In this document: positions 34,233-41,923 of the stretch, piece by piece | Layout of the letters: each line of letters starts with the position of its first letter | Position numbering within the stretch: the first letter of the stretch is position 1 | Origin: Halomicrobium sp. LC1Hm | GTDB taxonomy: Archaea; Halobacteriota; Halobacteria; Halobacteriales; Haloarculaceae | Reading direction: 5' to 3' | NCBI RefSeq assembly: GCF_009617995.1 | Contig: NZ_CP044129.1 | Location: 2,294,001-2,358,000, forward strand | Length of the DNA: 64,000 nucleotides | Translations under genes and position numbers: made by a program | The notes under the pieces: model-generated | What the model was told of the DNA's origin: nothing | Databases searched by the model: none | What the model saw: only the letters and a program-made list of their open reading frames with translations

Positions 34233-34784
34233 TCAGTGCTCGCGGTCGTCGGGCCGCTGGACGCGGCGCAACACGGCACCACCGAGCGAGAGCAGGGCCA
34301 TTCCGACCAGCGGCGCGGCGTCGACCGTCTCCTCGTCGGCCGGCGACCGAGATCGCTCGGGGCTCGGTTCGTCGCCGTCGCCAAAGGGCCCCGGAAGCGT
34401 CCCCACGTCCGGGATCGGAACGCCGTCGGGCACCGGAACGTCCGGCAGCGTCTCGCCGGACCGCCGACGGTACACCACCACTGCGACCGCCGTCAGCAGC
34501 GCCACCACTGCGGTGCCGAGCGCGGCCACCAGGAGCGTGCGACGCCCGCCGTCGCTCTCTTCGGGACTGTCCTCGGGGGCGACCGGATCGCCGGCACCGG
34601 GTGGCGGCGTCTCGCCGACGCGTGGCCCGGTTCGCTCTCCGTGCGGTGCGCTCGCGCGCTCGTCGTCGGTCTCGTCGCGCTCGAACGCCGCCGACACGGA
34701 CGGCTCGACGCCGAGCGATTCGAGGAGGGCACGCATCGCCTCGGCGTCGACGTCGAAGCGAAACACGCTGAACTCGTCGGTCAT
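34233..34784 (-). CDS. Single-TM haloarchaeal hypothetical protein
   Basis: A 183-residue protein with an N-terminal soluble part that starts MTDEFSVFRFDVDAEAMRAL, an acidic/Pro-rich linker, one TM helix (about residues 81-105, TLLVAALGTAVVALLTAVAVVVY, here cited only as its range), a Pro/Asp-rich segment, and a final hydrophobic stretch (PLVGMALLSLGGAVL) close to the C-terminus. No family is recognised. A TATA box 24 nt upstream supports the start. It lies on the same strand as the next membrane protein with 39 bp between, but each has its own TATA box. Confidence 0.6.
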   Translation of the reverse strand: MTDEFSVFRFDVDAEAMRALLESLGVEPSVSAAFERDETDDERASAPHGERTGPRVGETPPPGAGDPVAPEDSPEESDGGRRTLLVAALGTAVVALLTAVAVVVYRRRSGETLPDVPVPDGVPIPDVGTLPGPFGDGDEPSPERSRSPADEETVDAAPLVGMALLSLGGAVLRRVQRPDDREH

Positions 34785-34807
34785 ACGACTACCGACGGCG
34801 GGCCGCG

Positions 34808-34815
34808 GTATAAAA
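34808..34815 (-). promoter_or_regulatory. TATA box of the 34233-34784 gene
   Basis: The minus strand reads GATTTTATACC, 24-31 nt before the ATG at 34784, in a leaderless arrangement. It overlaps the end of the intergenic strip between two tandem membrane-protein genes. Confidence 0.6.
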
Positions 34816-34823
34816 TCAGCGTG

Positions 34824-35405
34824 CTACTCGGCGTCGGATTCGAGTTCGGTACTGGAGGGGGCGCTGTCGGCCGCTGTTCGGGCCGCCGTCTGCTCTTCGC
34901 CGGCGGCGAGGTCGGCCTCGATCTCGTCTCCGGCCGACACGGCCGCGTCGTCGTCGGCCTCGGCCAGTAGTGCCTGCAACTGGCGCTCGTACTCGACCTC
35001 CGTGAGTTCGCCGTCGACGTAGCGCTCTTTCAGCCGCTCGCGCTTGGTCTCCGTCGAGACGGCGAAGCGGTCGGCGAGTCCCAGTCGAGACAGCGGCGGG
35101 ACGAGTCGCTCGGCGCGTTCGAACCCGTCGGCGACACGGTCGTTCTCGGGTAGAGAGGGCAGCGACGCCCGGCGTGCGAGGGTGACCAGAAAGGCCAGTG
35201 CGAACGCGACGTCTGCGGCGACCAGGAGGGCAGCGATCGACAACACGAGTGCCATATCGCCCAGCACGGCACCGAGACTGGCACCGCCGGCCAGTCCGGC
35301 GAGGACCGCGACCAGTCCCACACCGACGGTCCCGACCGCGAGGACCGTCGTCACCGCGACGAGCGCGAGCAACAGCCAGTGGCGATTGCGGCTGAACCAG
35401 GACAC
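34824..35405 (-). CDS. Membrane protein with C-terminal SHOCT-like domain
   Basis: A 193-residue protein. Two or three hydrophobic segments (about residues 8-35, 40-60 and 62-78) are followed by a linker and a short helical motif, RLKERYVDGELTEVEYERQL. That motif is the pattern of SHOCT (short C-terminal) domains, which mediate oligomerisation. The last 35 residues are acidic. I start at GTG (35405), reading MSWFSRNRHW, since a GATAAAAAC box lies 22-30 nt upstream. The ATG further upstream would overlap the following gene's stop region. Its role is unknown; such proteins are common in haloarchaea. Confidence 0.7.
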   Translation of the reverse strand: MSWFSRNRHWLLLALVAVTTVLAVGTVGVGLVAVLAGLAGGASLGAVLGDMALVLSIAALLVAADVAFALAFLVTLARRASLPSLPENDRVADGFERAERLVPPLSRLGLADRFAVSTETKRERLKERYVDGELTEVEYERQLQALLAEADDDAAVSAGDEIEADLAAGEEQTAARTAADSAPSSTELESDAE

Positions 35406-35426
35406 AGGCAGGCTTCGAGCGGCGGC

Positions 35427-35435
35427 GATAAAAAC
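35427..35435 (-). promoter_or_regulatory. TATA box of the SHOCT protein gene
   Basis: The minus strand reads GTTTTTATC, 22-30 nt before the GTG at 35405. It supports the GTG start and leaderless transcription. Confidence 0.55.
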
Positions 35436-35461
35436 GCGCGGTGATCGAGCGCGACACCCAC

Positions 35462-38400
35462 TCATTCCGCGTCGGGATCGTCGTCGAACAGCTGTCGCAT
35501 GACCCGCTGTTGGCCCAGTCGGAGGTGGCGGTTGACGGTCGGCTGTGACACGTCGAGCATCGCTGCGAGCTCCTGGCCGGTCGTGTCGCGCGGCCAGTTG
35601 AAGAACCCCGAGAAGTAGCCCGTCCGGAGGACCTCCCGCTGGCGATCCGTCAGCGCTCCCAGGATCGTCTCGGCGAGCGCGGGGTCGGACTCCGCGGAGC
35701 GCGCTCGTTCGCGTCGGCTGACCAGTTCGACCGTTCCGTCGTCGGTGAGCGTCTCGACGAACGATCGCACGTCCACCGAGGTCGGCACGTCGACCTCGAC
35801 GTCGATGCCGGACTCCTCGGCGGCGATCTTTCGCACTCGCCCGCCCTGGCGGACGAGTCGAGCGATGACCGTCTCGCCCTGGATCGTCACCTCGAACACG
35901 CCGCCGTCCTCGCTCTCGGAGACGAGGTGGTGGTCGGCGATCGTATGCCGGTCGGCCAGCAGCTCCGAGACGGTCGCGGGATCGCAGCCACTCACACGGA
36001 CGAACAGTCGTGTCTCGTCGGCGGAAACGGTGCCCACACCCTCGTAGGTGACCGTACAGCCGCTCCCGAACGCGATGTCGAGCAACGGGTCCGTCGTGTC
36101 CTCGACGCGCAGTTCGAGCGCGGTCAGCGTGTCGGCGTTGAGCGCCCGCCGGGTCGTGATGCTCGTGATCGCGTTGGCGATGCTCGTCCCCAGCTCCGCG
36201 AACACGGCGGTCTCGAACTCGCCGAACACGTCCGGCTCGTCGGCGTACACCGTCAACACGCCGTACTGGTAGTCGTCGAGCGAGACGGGGACCGCGAGCG
36301 CCGACTGGTGACCCACGGCCAGGGCCGCCTGTCGCCACGCCGACTGCTGGACGTTCTGGGCGATGTTCGAGACGGCGACCGGCCCGTCGTCGAGCGCCGC
36401 CGAGACGGCCGGGTCCGAGTGCGTCGCCGAGCGATCGAACGACGGCGTGTCCAGATACGACTCGCCCTCACCGGCCCAGGCGCGGGCCTGGAGCGTCTCG
36501 CCGCCGGGATCGAACGACCCGATCCAGGCGAAGGAGATGTCCTCGTCGTCGACCAGTCGCTCGCACACCGCCGCTTCGAGCTGGTCTCGATCGGTCGCAC
36601 CGATGAGGGTCTGATCGACGGAGCGGATCGTCTCGTTGGCCCGGATCTGGCGTCTGAGTCGGTCGTTCTGGGCCTCGATCTCGGCCTCGCGCTCGCGCAG
36701 CGTGGCCTCGCTTTCGAGTCGCTCGAAGGCGGCCGCCGCGGTCGCGACCAGCGTCTCGACGAGAGAGCGATCTTCCTCAGCGATCTCGCCGGCCTCGTCC
36801 AGTGCGACGAAGACGCCGTGGCTCCCGATCGGCACCACGATACCCGTGTCGACCGCGTCGACGAAGGGACCCGACTCGCCGCTGGTGTCGACGCCTTCGA
36901 GGACGCTCTGGGTCCCGGTGACGTAGCCGTGCCAGAGGAACGACTCCGTCCCCGGCCCGACGGCATCCGGCTCGCCGCCACAGAGCGCTTCGAAGCCCGG
37001 AGACACCGAGGCGGGTTCGAGCAGGTTCGTCGTCTCGTCGTACAGGTAGATCCCGACGGCGGCCTGGTCGAGCAGCGACGCGGCCGTGTCGACGATCAAC
37101 CGGGTGGCGTCGTCGATCGACTCCGTCGTCAACAGCCCGCGCGCCGAGTCGTGGAGCGACTCCAGCGCGAGTTCGCGTTGCTTCTGTGCGGTGATGTCCT
37201 GGACCGAGCCTCTGATCTCGACGACAGTGCCGTCTTCGAGGACCGGCTCTCCGATGGTGTGGACCCACCGCTGGGTGCCGTCGGGAGTGTCGAGTCGCAG
37301 TTCCTGCTCCCACCCGATCCCGTGGTCGAGCGCGCGCTCGATGGCGCTGCGGTGTCGCTCCCGGTCGTCGGGATGGTAGAACTGGGGCATCGCCTCCACC
37401 GAGCGGGCCTCGTCGTCGGCCAGTCCGAAGATGTCGAACAGTTTGTCGGTCCACTTGGTGTCGACGGCCGCGCCGTCCTCGACGACCGCTGCCCAGCCGC
37501 CGATCGCCGCCATCTCTTCGGCGCGGGAAAGCAGGTCCGTCGTGCGTTCGAGCTGGCGCTCCCGGCGCTTTCGCTCGCTGATGTCTCGCCCGATCCCCGC
37601 GACGAGCTGGTTCCCGTCTGGGTCTTCGAGAGCGACGGCGACGAACTCGTGGGGGACCCGCTCGCCGTCTTTGGTCAGGTAGGGAACCTCGACGACCCCG
37701 TCACCGGTCGCTTTCGTCTCCTCGATCGCCGCCTCGATCTGGTCTCGGTGTTCGGGCGCGAAGAAGTCCGTCGCGTGCATCGATTCGATCTCCGCGTCCG
37801 AGTAGCCCGTCACCTGGGTGTGTGCGCTGTTCCAGCGCTGGAGGGAGCCGTCCTCGTCGAGGACGTAGAACACGTCGTCGACGGCGTCGAGGATGTCTTC
37901 GGTGAACTCCCGGTAGCGGTCGAGTTCGCGCTGGTGTTCCCGGAGCTGGCGCTCCTGGCACTTTCGCTCCGTGATGTCCTCCATGACGGCCATGATCCCG
38001 GTGATCTCGCCGTCGACACCTCGCAGCGGGGCCGCCGAGAGACTCACGTCGATCAGCGTGCCGTCCTTGCGCCGTCGTCGCGTCTCGACGCTGTTGATCG
38101 ACTCGCCGGACAGCAGGCGGTCCCGGAACGCGTCGAACTCGGACGCTCTGTCGGCCGGGACGAACGGCAGCGTGTCGCCGACGACCTCCGACTCGCTCCA
38201 GCCGAAGATGCGCTCGGCAGCGGGGTTCCACAGCTCGACGACGCCGTCGGTGTCGATCAGAACGAGGGCGTCGGGCGAGGCGTCGATCAGCGTGTTGAGC
38301 CGCTCGTTGGTCCGGCGAAGCTCGCGCTCCTGAGCCTTGCGATCGGTCACGTCGGTGATGACCCCCTCCAGCGCCTGGACGGTCCCGTCGTCGTAGACGC

Positions 38401-40228
38401 CGACACCGCGTTCCCACAGCCACCGACGCTGCCCGTCGGCGGTCTCGATCGGGTAGGTGACCTGGAACTGTTCGTGGTCGTCGACGGCGCGCTGGACCGT
38501 CTCCCACAGCTCGTCGTTGTCGCCGACGATGACGTCTTCGCCCCAGTTGACCGCCCCGCTGCGAATCGTCGCTGGGTCGTAGCCCGTCAGCTCCCGGCAC
38601 CCCTCGCTGACGAACTCGAACGGCCAGTCGGGTTCGTTTCGGCAGCGATACACCATCCCCGGGAGGTTGCTCATCAGCGTCGCCAGTTCGCGCTTTCGTT
38701 CACGGAGCTTTCGTTCGCGTGCCTGTCGCTCGGTGATGTCCTTGCTGATCCCCATGACGCCGATGATCTCGCCCGACTCGTCCCGGTACGGGTACTTGTT
38801 GTCGAGGAAGCTCCGGCGCTCGCCGTCGAGCTCCGCCGTCGTCGTCGTCGTCACGGTTTCGCCCGACGACAGGACGTGGCGGTCCTCCGAGACGAGCGTC
38901 TCGGCGGTCCCGCCGTCGAAGAGTTCGTCGTCTCGTTTGCCCAGGATCTCCGCGGGCTCGCGGTCGAACAGCGCCGCAGTCGCCTCGTTGACGAACTGGT
39001 AGACGCCCTCGGAGTCCTTGATGTAGATCTGGTTGGTCGTGTTCTCGACGATCGCCTCCAGCTTCCGCTCGTGTTCCTTCCGCTCGGTGACGTACTGCGT
39101 GACGCCGATGAGGCCCCGGATCTCGCCGTCGGGTCCCCGCCAGGGCACTTTGGAGGTGACTACCCACTCCTCTGTGACGGGATCGTACTCCTCTTGCCCG
39201 ATGATCGGCTCGCCCGACTCGATGACCTGCATGTCGTCGGCGTAGGTCCGTTCGGCCAGCGCCTCGTCGTAGATGTCGAGGTCGGTCTTGCCGCGGTACC
39301 ACTCCTCGTCCTCGGGGAAGTCGGTCGCCCGCTCGGACAGCGATTTGCGGACGTGTCTGCCCGCCTCGTCTTTGACGTACAGGGAGACGGGCAACTCCTC
39401 GAACATGGAATCGAGCATCGAAGCGTGTCGTTCCAGGGTCTCCATCCGCTCGCGGCGCTCGACCGTCTGGCTGCTCCACCGCCCCATGAGATCGACGAAG
39501 GCCTTCTCGGCGTGGCTGAACGGCCGCTCTCGGGGCTCCGAGCCGGCGAAACAGAGCGTCCCGTACAGTTCGCCATCGACGAGCAGCTTCGAGCCGATGT
39601 AGCTGCGCACGTCCGAGTCCGCGTACTCGGCGTCGTCGAGGTCGCTCGCCGTCGCCGTGTCGGCGATGCCGAGCACATCGTCGGACGTGATCGTCCGCTG
39701 ACAGAGCGTCTCTGAGAGGTCGAACACGCTCCCCTCGGCGACGAGCGGACCGGTCGCCCGCTCGATCTCGTACCGGTCGTCGGCTTCGTCGATCTGTGCG
39801 ATGAAGCCGGTCTCGACCCCGAGTCGCTCACAGCCCAGTTCGAGCAGTCGGTCGAGTTTCGCGTCGTCGTCGAGCGCCGGGTCGCTCGTGATCTCGTAGA
39901 GCGAACGGCGAAACGCCTCGTCGGTCCGGTCCTCGGCGTCGGTCGCCGCGACGAGATCGCCGATCGCGTCGTACAGCGCACCGATCTCGTCGTCGCGGTC
40001 GGTCGTGAACGTAACGTCGTCCGCGCCGGCCGCCACGCGACGCACCTTCTCGGTCAACTGTGCGATCGGATCGTCGGCGTCGCCCCGGACCGCAAGCCCG
40101 ACCAGTCCGGTGAGCACGAACGCGATCGAGAACGTGTCAAAGCCCGTCGCACCGCTGGAGACCGAGACGAACCACTCCCCGCTGGCCGCCCCGACGAACG
40201 GGGCCACGTCGTGCCAGAGTGAGATCAT
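35462..40228 (-). CDS. Giant PAS/GAF sensor with Bat-type HTH output
   Basis: A 1588-residue one-protein signalling system. One TM segment (about 29-47) and a HAMP-like region (52-100) are followed by GAF1 (~110-255), about six PAS domains (~265-1015, each ended by DITER/DVTDR/DISER-type linkers and PAC motifs), GAF2 (~1025-1180), GAF3 (~1190-1365), the bacterio-opsin activator domain (~1370-1510) and the HTH_10 DNA-binding motif near 1525-1575 (LTDRQREVLRTGYFSGFF and VSQPTVNRHLRLGQQR). There is no kinase or receiver domain, so sensing is linked directly to transcription. Such proteins are modelled on Bat, which responds to light and oxygen. Ligands (haem, flavin, redox) cannot be inferred. 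It is larger than most family members. It is divergent from the HalOD1 operon. Confidence 0.88.
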   Translation of the reverse strand: MISLWHDVAPFVGAASGEWFVSVSSGATGFDTFSIAFVLTGLVGLAVRGDADDPIAQLTEKVRRVAAGADDVTFTTDRDDEIGALYDAIGDLVAATDAEDRTDEAFRRSLYEITSDPALDDDAKLDRLLELGCERLGVETGFIAQIDEADDRYEIERATGPLVAEGSVFDLSETLCQRTITSDDVLGIADTATASDLDDAEYADSDVRSYIGSKLLVDGELYGTLCFAGSEPRERPFSHAEKAFVDLMGRWSSQTVERRERMETLERHASMLDSMFEELPVSLYVKDEAGRHVRKSLSERATDFPEDEEWYRGKTDLDIYDEALAERTYADDMQVIESGEPIIGQEEYDPVTEEWVVTSKVPWRGPDGEIRGLIGVTQYVTERKEHERKLEAIVENTTNQIYIKDSEGVYQFVNEATAALFDREPAEILGKRDDELFDGGTAETLVSEDRHVLSSGETVTTTTTAELDGERRSFLDNKYPYRDESGEIIGVMGISKDITERQARERKLRERKRELATLMSNLPGMVYRCRNEPDWPFEFVSEGCRELTGYDPATIRSGAVNWGEDVIVGDNDELWETVQRAVDDHEQFQVTYPIETADGQRRWLWERGVGVYDDGTVQALEGVITDVTDRKAQERELRRTNERLNTLIDASPDALVLIDTDGVVELWNPAAERIFGWSESEVVGDTLPFVPADRASEFDAFRDRLLSGESINSVETRRRRKDGTLIDVSLSAAPLRGVDGEITGIMAVMEDITERKCQERQLREHQRELDRYREFTEDILDAVDDVFYVLDEDGSLQRWNSAHTQVTGYSDAEIESMHATDFFAPEHRDQIEAAIEETKATGDGVVEVPYLTKDGERVPHEFVAVALEDPDGNQLVAGIGRDISERKRRERQLERTTDLLSRAEEMAAIGGWAAVVEDGAAVDTKWTDKLFDIFGLADDEARSVEAMPQFYHPDDRERHRSAIERALDHGIGWEQELRLDTPDGTQRWVHTIGEPVLEDGTVVEIRGSVQDITAQKQRELALESLHDSARGLLTTESIDDATRLIVDTAASLLDQAAVGIYLYDETTNLLEPASVSPGFEALCGGEPDAVGPGTESFLWHGYVTGTQSVLEGVDTSGESGPFVDAVDTGIVVPIGSHGVFVALDEAGEIAEEDRSLVETLVATAAAAFERLESEATLREREAEIEAQNDRLRRQIRANETIRSVDQTLIGATDRDQLEAAVCERLVDDEDISFAWIGSFDPGGETLQARAWAGEGESYLDTPSFDRSATHSDPAVSAALDDGPVAVSNIAQNVQQSAWRQAALAVGHQSALAVPVSLDDYQYGVLTVYADEPDVFGEFETAVFAELGTSIANAITSITTRRALNADTLTALELRVEDTTDPLLDIAFGSGCTVTYEGVGTVSADETRLFVRVSGCDPATVSELLADRHTIADHHLVSESEDGGVFEVTIQGETVIARLVRQGGRVRKIAAEESGIDVEVDVPTSVDVRSFVETLTDDGTVELVSRRERARSAESDPALAETILGALTDRQREVLRTGYFSGFFNWPRDTTGQELAAMLDVSQPTVNRHLRLGQQRVMRQLFDDDPDAE

Positions 40229-40327
40229 GTGTCTGAGTTAACAACGGACGATAATGACTTGCAGGGGTCGCACGGACGAGCCCGCGCGTCACAGTCGAAT
40301 CGAGGTAGTCGCACAATACCGGCAGTG

Positions 40328-40407
40328 ATCCTGCCGGCTGTCACTTCGTGACGATCTTCGCCATCTCGGGGTGGCGAGATCGTTCACAGATGTACAGCCG
40401 GTAGTAT
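40328..40407 (+). repeat. 80-bp palindromic element, copy D
   Basis: It starts ATCCTGCCGGCTGTCACTTC and ends ACAGCCGGTAGTAT. The centre CTTCGCCATCTCGGGGTGGCGAG keeps pairing apart from one mismatch. It lies in the 301-bp divergent region between the giant regulator and the HalOD1 operon, about 120 bp from each start. The rest of that region holds no gene. An AT-rich stretch (CTATATGTATAG, 40444-40455) is a probable promoter element for one of the two operons. Confidence 0.85.
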
Positions 40408-40529
40408 GAAACCACACGACGGAGCCGCGGCGACGGAGAGACGCTATATGTATAGCCCAGAGACGCCCCCGCGACGAATACAGTTCTAGGGGAAGCCAAA
40501 GGAGACAGCGGGCTACGTTTCAATCAGAA

Positions 40530-40778
40530 ATGACGATCACATCCGTGAAACGCCACTCGCAAACACCGTCGCTGCGCGTCGTCGAGGCAGTTGCAGCCGA
40601 AACCGACACCGATCCGACCGAACTCACGCCGCTTGGCACAGTCGTCGACACGGACGCGCTCGACGCACTCGTCTCGTCTGCCGGCGATCTCTCCGTGAAC
40701 TTCGAGTACGAAGGCTACCGAGTCTCGATCGGCAGCGACGACCAGCTCGCGCTCGAACCGCTGACGGGGGGAATCTGA
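40530..40778 (+). CDS. HalOD1 output-domain protein
   Basis: An 82-residue stand-alone HalOD1 (halobacterial output domain 1) protein. The pattern SLRVVEAVAAETDTDPTELTPL, then DTDALDALV and VNFEYEGYRVSI, matches this family, found alone or attached to receiver domains in haloarchaea. Its biochemical role is not known. It is the first gene of a three-gene run on the + strand (gaps of 2 and 50 bp), next to and divergent from the giant PAS/GAF regulator. Confidence 0.8.
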   Translation: MTITSVKRHSQTPSLRVVEAVAAETDTDPTELTPLGTVVDTDALDALVSSAGDLSVNFEYEGYRVSIGSDDQLALEPLTGGI

Positions 40779-40780
40779 GG

Positions 40781-40936
40781 ATGTCGACGAACGAATCCAC
40801 TCGGGCCGACGACGACCAGATCCGCGAAACCTACGAGGAGTACGTCATCCGCGGCGAGAACGTCGCGATGATCGCTGATCCCGAGCGCACGCACGCCTGG
40901 ATCCAGTCGGACCTGACCGTCGAAATCGAGCAGTGA
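40781..40936 (+). CDS. Small haloarchaeal protein (DUF7331-like)
   Basis: A 51-residue acidic protein, MSTNESTRADDDQIRETYEEYVIRGENVAMI..., ending AWIQSDLTVEIEQ. The ending D/HAWIQSD...VE is the mark of a widespread small haloarchaeal family that often sits beside HalOD1 genes, as I recall. The role is unknown. It starts 2 nt after the HalOD1 stop, so the two are surely cotranscribed. ATG 40781 is preceded by a TGAGG Shine-Dalgarno-like context. Confidence 0.75.
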   Translation: MSTNESTRADDDQIRETYEEYVIRGENVAMIADPERTHAWIQSDLTVEIEQ

Positions 40937-40986
40937 ACACCCCACCGCCGTGTCGGCCCAGCCAGTCCCGATCGACCGATCCACCA

Positions 40987-41754
40987 ATGGACACGACCAT
41001 CGAGACGCCAGTTCGGCCCACGAGCGCACGACCGGCGACAGTCCTCTGTATCGACGAGGACCGCGAGTACCTGTCGGCGATCGAACGAGCCTTCGAGGAT
41101 CGCGACAACCTACAGATTCGCGTCGAGACCGACCCGTCGGCCGTGCCCGACCGGCTCGACGGCGTCGACTGTCTGGTCAGCGCCGCCCGACTCGACGGCT
41201 CTGACGGGCTCTCGCTGCTGAGAGCGGTCCGTGAAGTGGCCCCGAACGTCCCGTTCTTGCTTCACTCGGCCGTCCCCTTCGAAGAGATCGATCGGGACGC
41301 CCTGTGGGACGGCCCGACGGACTACCTCGAAAAGGCCTCGGGCGAGTCGCACATGGCACTGCTTGCGTATCGCATCGGCCGGCTCGTCGGACAACACCGC
41401 CAGATGGCGAGTGCGCGGCGCTGTCACGAGGCCCTCGAAGCGAGTCGCGAGGCCACGCTGATCGTCACGCCAGACGGTGCAGTGACATTCGCTAACAGCC
41501 GGCTCGCGACGGAGCTGTCCGCGTCGCCGGCCGAGCTGCGCGGTCGAGAGTGGACCGAGCTACTGGAGGCGGGGTCCGTCCGGCGACTCCGGACCGAGGC
41601 GTTCCCCGTCGCCGCCGACGGCTGGAGCTGGACCGGACAGACGACGCTCGCTACCGACGCAGACGAGCCGAGCAGTTCACGGACGACGCTGTCGACGCTC
41701 GACGACGGGAGCGCGATTCTGGTCTTTCACGAACTGGACCGGACCGACGAGTAG
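40987..41754 (+). CDS. Pseudo-receiver/PAS two-domain regulator
   Basis: A 255-residue protein. Residues 17-130 have the fold of a response-regulator receiver (VLCIDEDREYL, with acidic pocket D23-E24-D25; conserved S94; K116 in DYLEKASG). However, the expected phospho-acceptor aspartate is replaced by alanine (A66 in CLVSAARLDGSDG). Residues ~145-255 are a PAS domain (EALEASREATLIVTPDGAVTFANS begins it) ending in the PAC-like tail VFHELDRTDE. With no output domain, it probably acts by binding a partner. It is the third gene of the HalOD1 run. The name pseudo-receiver is my inference from the missing Asp. Confidence 0.75.
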   Translation: MDTTIETPVRPTSARPATVLCIDEDREYLSAIERAFEDRDNLQIRVETDPSAVPDRLDGVDCLVSAARLDGSDGLSLLRAVREVAPNVPFLLHSAVPFEEIDRDALWDGPTDYLEKASGESHMALLAYRIGRLVGQHRQMASARRCHEALEASREATLIVTPDGAVTFANSRLATELSASPAELRGREWTELLEAGSVRRLRTEAFPVAADGWSWTGQTTLATDADEPSSSRTTLSTLDDGSAILVFHELDRTDE

Positions 41755-41843
41755 TGTCAGACGACCTGTCCGGAGGACCGTGACCGAATCGCGCGAAAAA
41801 CGGGGGAGACGCTCACCGGGCCATCGCGACACCCGTCCGTCTC

Positions 41844-41923
41844 ATACTACCGGCTGTAAATCTGTGACCGATTTCGCCACCCCGGGGTGGCGAAGATCCT
41901 CACGAAGTGACAGCCGGCAGTAT
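41844..41923 (-). repeat. 80-bp palindromic element, copy E
   Basis: In minus-strand reading it runs ATACTGCCGGCTGTCACTTC...ACAGCCGGTAGTAT with the full central palindrome TTCGCCACCCCGGGGTGGCGAA. Its right end overlaps the purNH stop: the stop codon TGA occupies 41923-41925 on the minus strand, so the T of the element is the last base of TGA. It lies between convergent genes. Confidence 0.88.

Noticed and set aside
35927-39715. A 1262-codon open frame on the + strand
   Set aside because: It is the antisense of the giant PAS/GAF regulator. GC-rich codon bias leaves the opposite strand free of stops; the product is rich in Arg, Val and Leu with no domain, while the minus-strand frame shows clear PAS, GAF and HTH motifs.
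40328-40407. Palindromic element D as a transcription terminator
   Set aside because: It lies between two divergent promoters about 100-120 bp from each start, where a terminator would serve no gene end; hence a general terminator role for the family is not supported.
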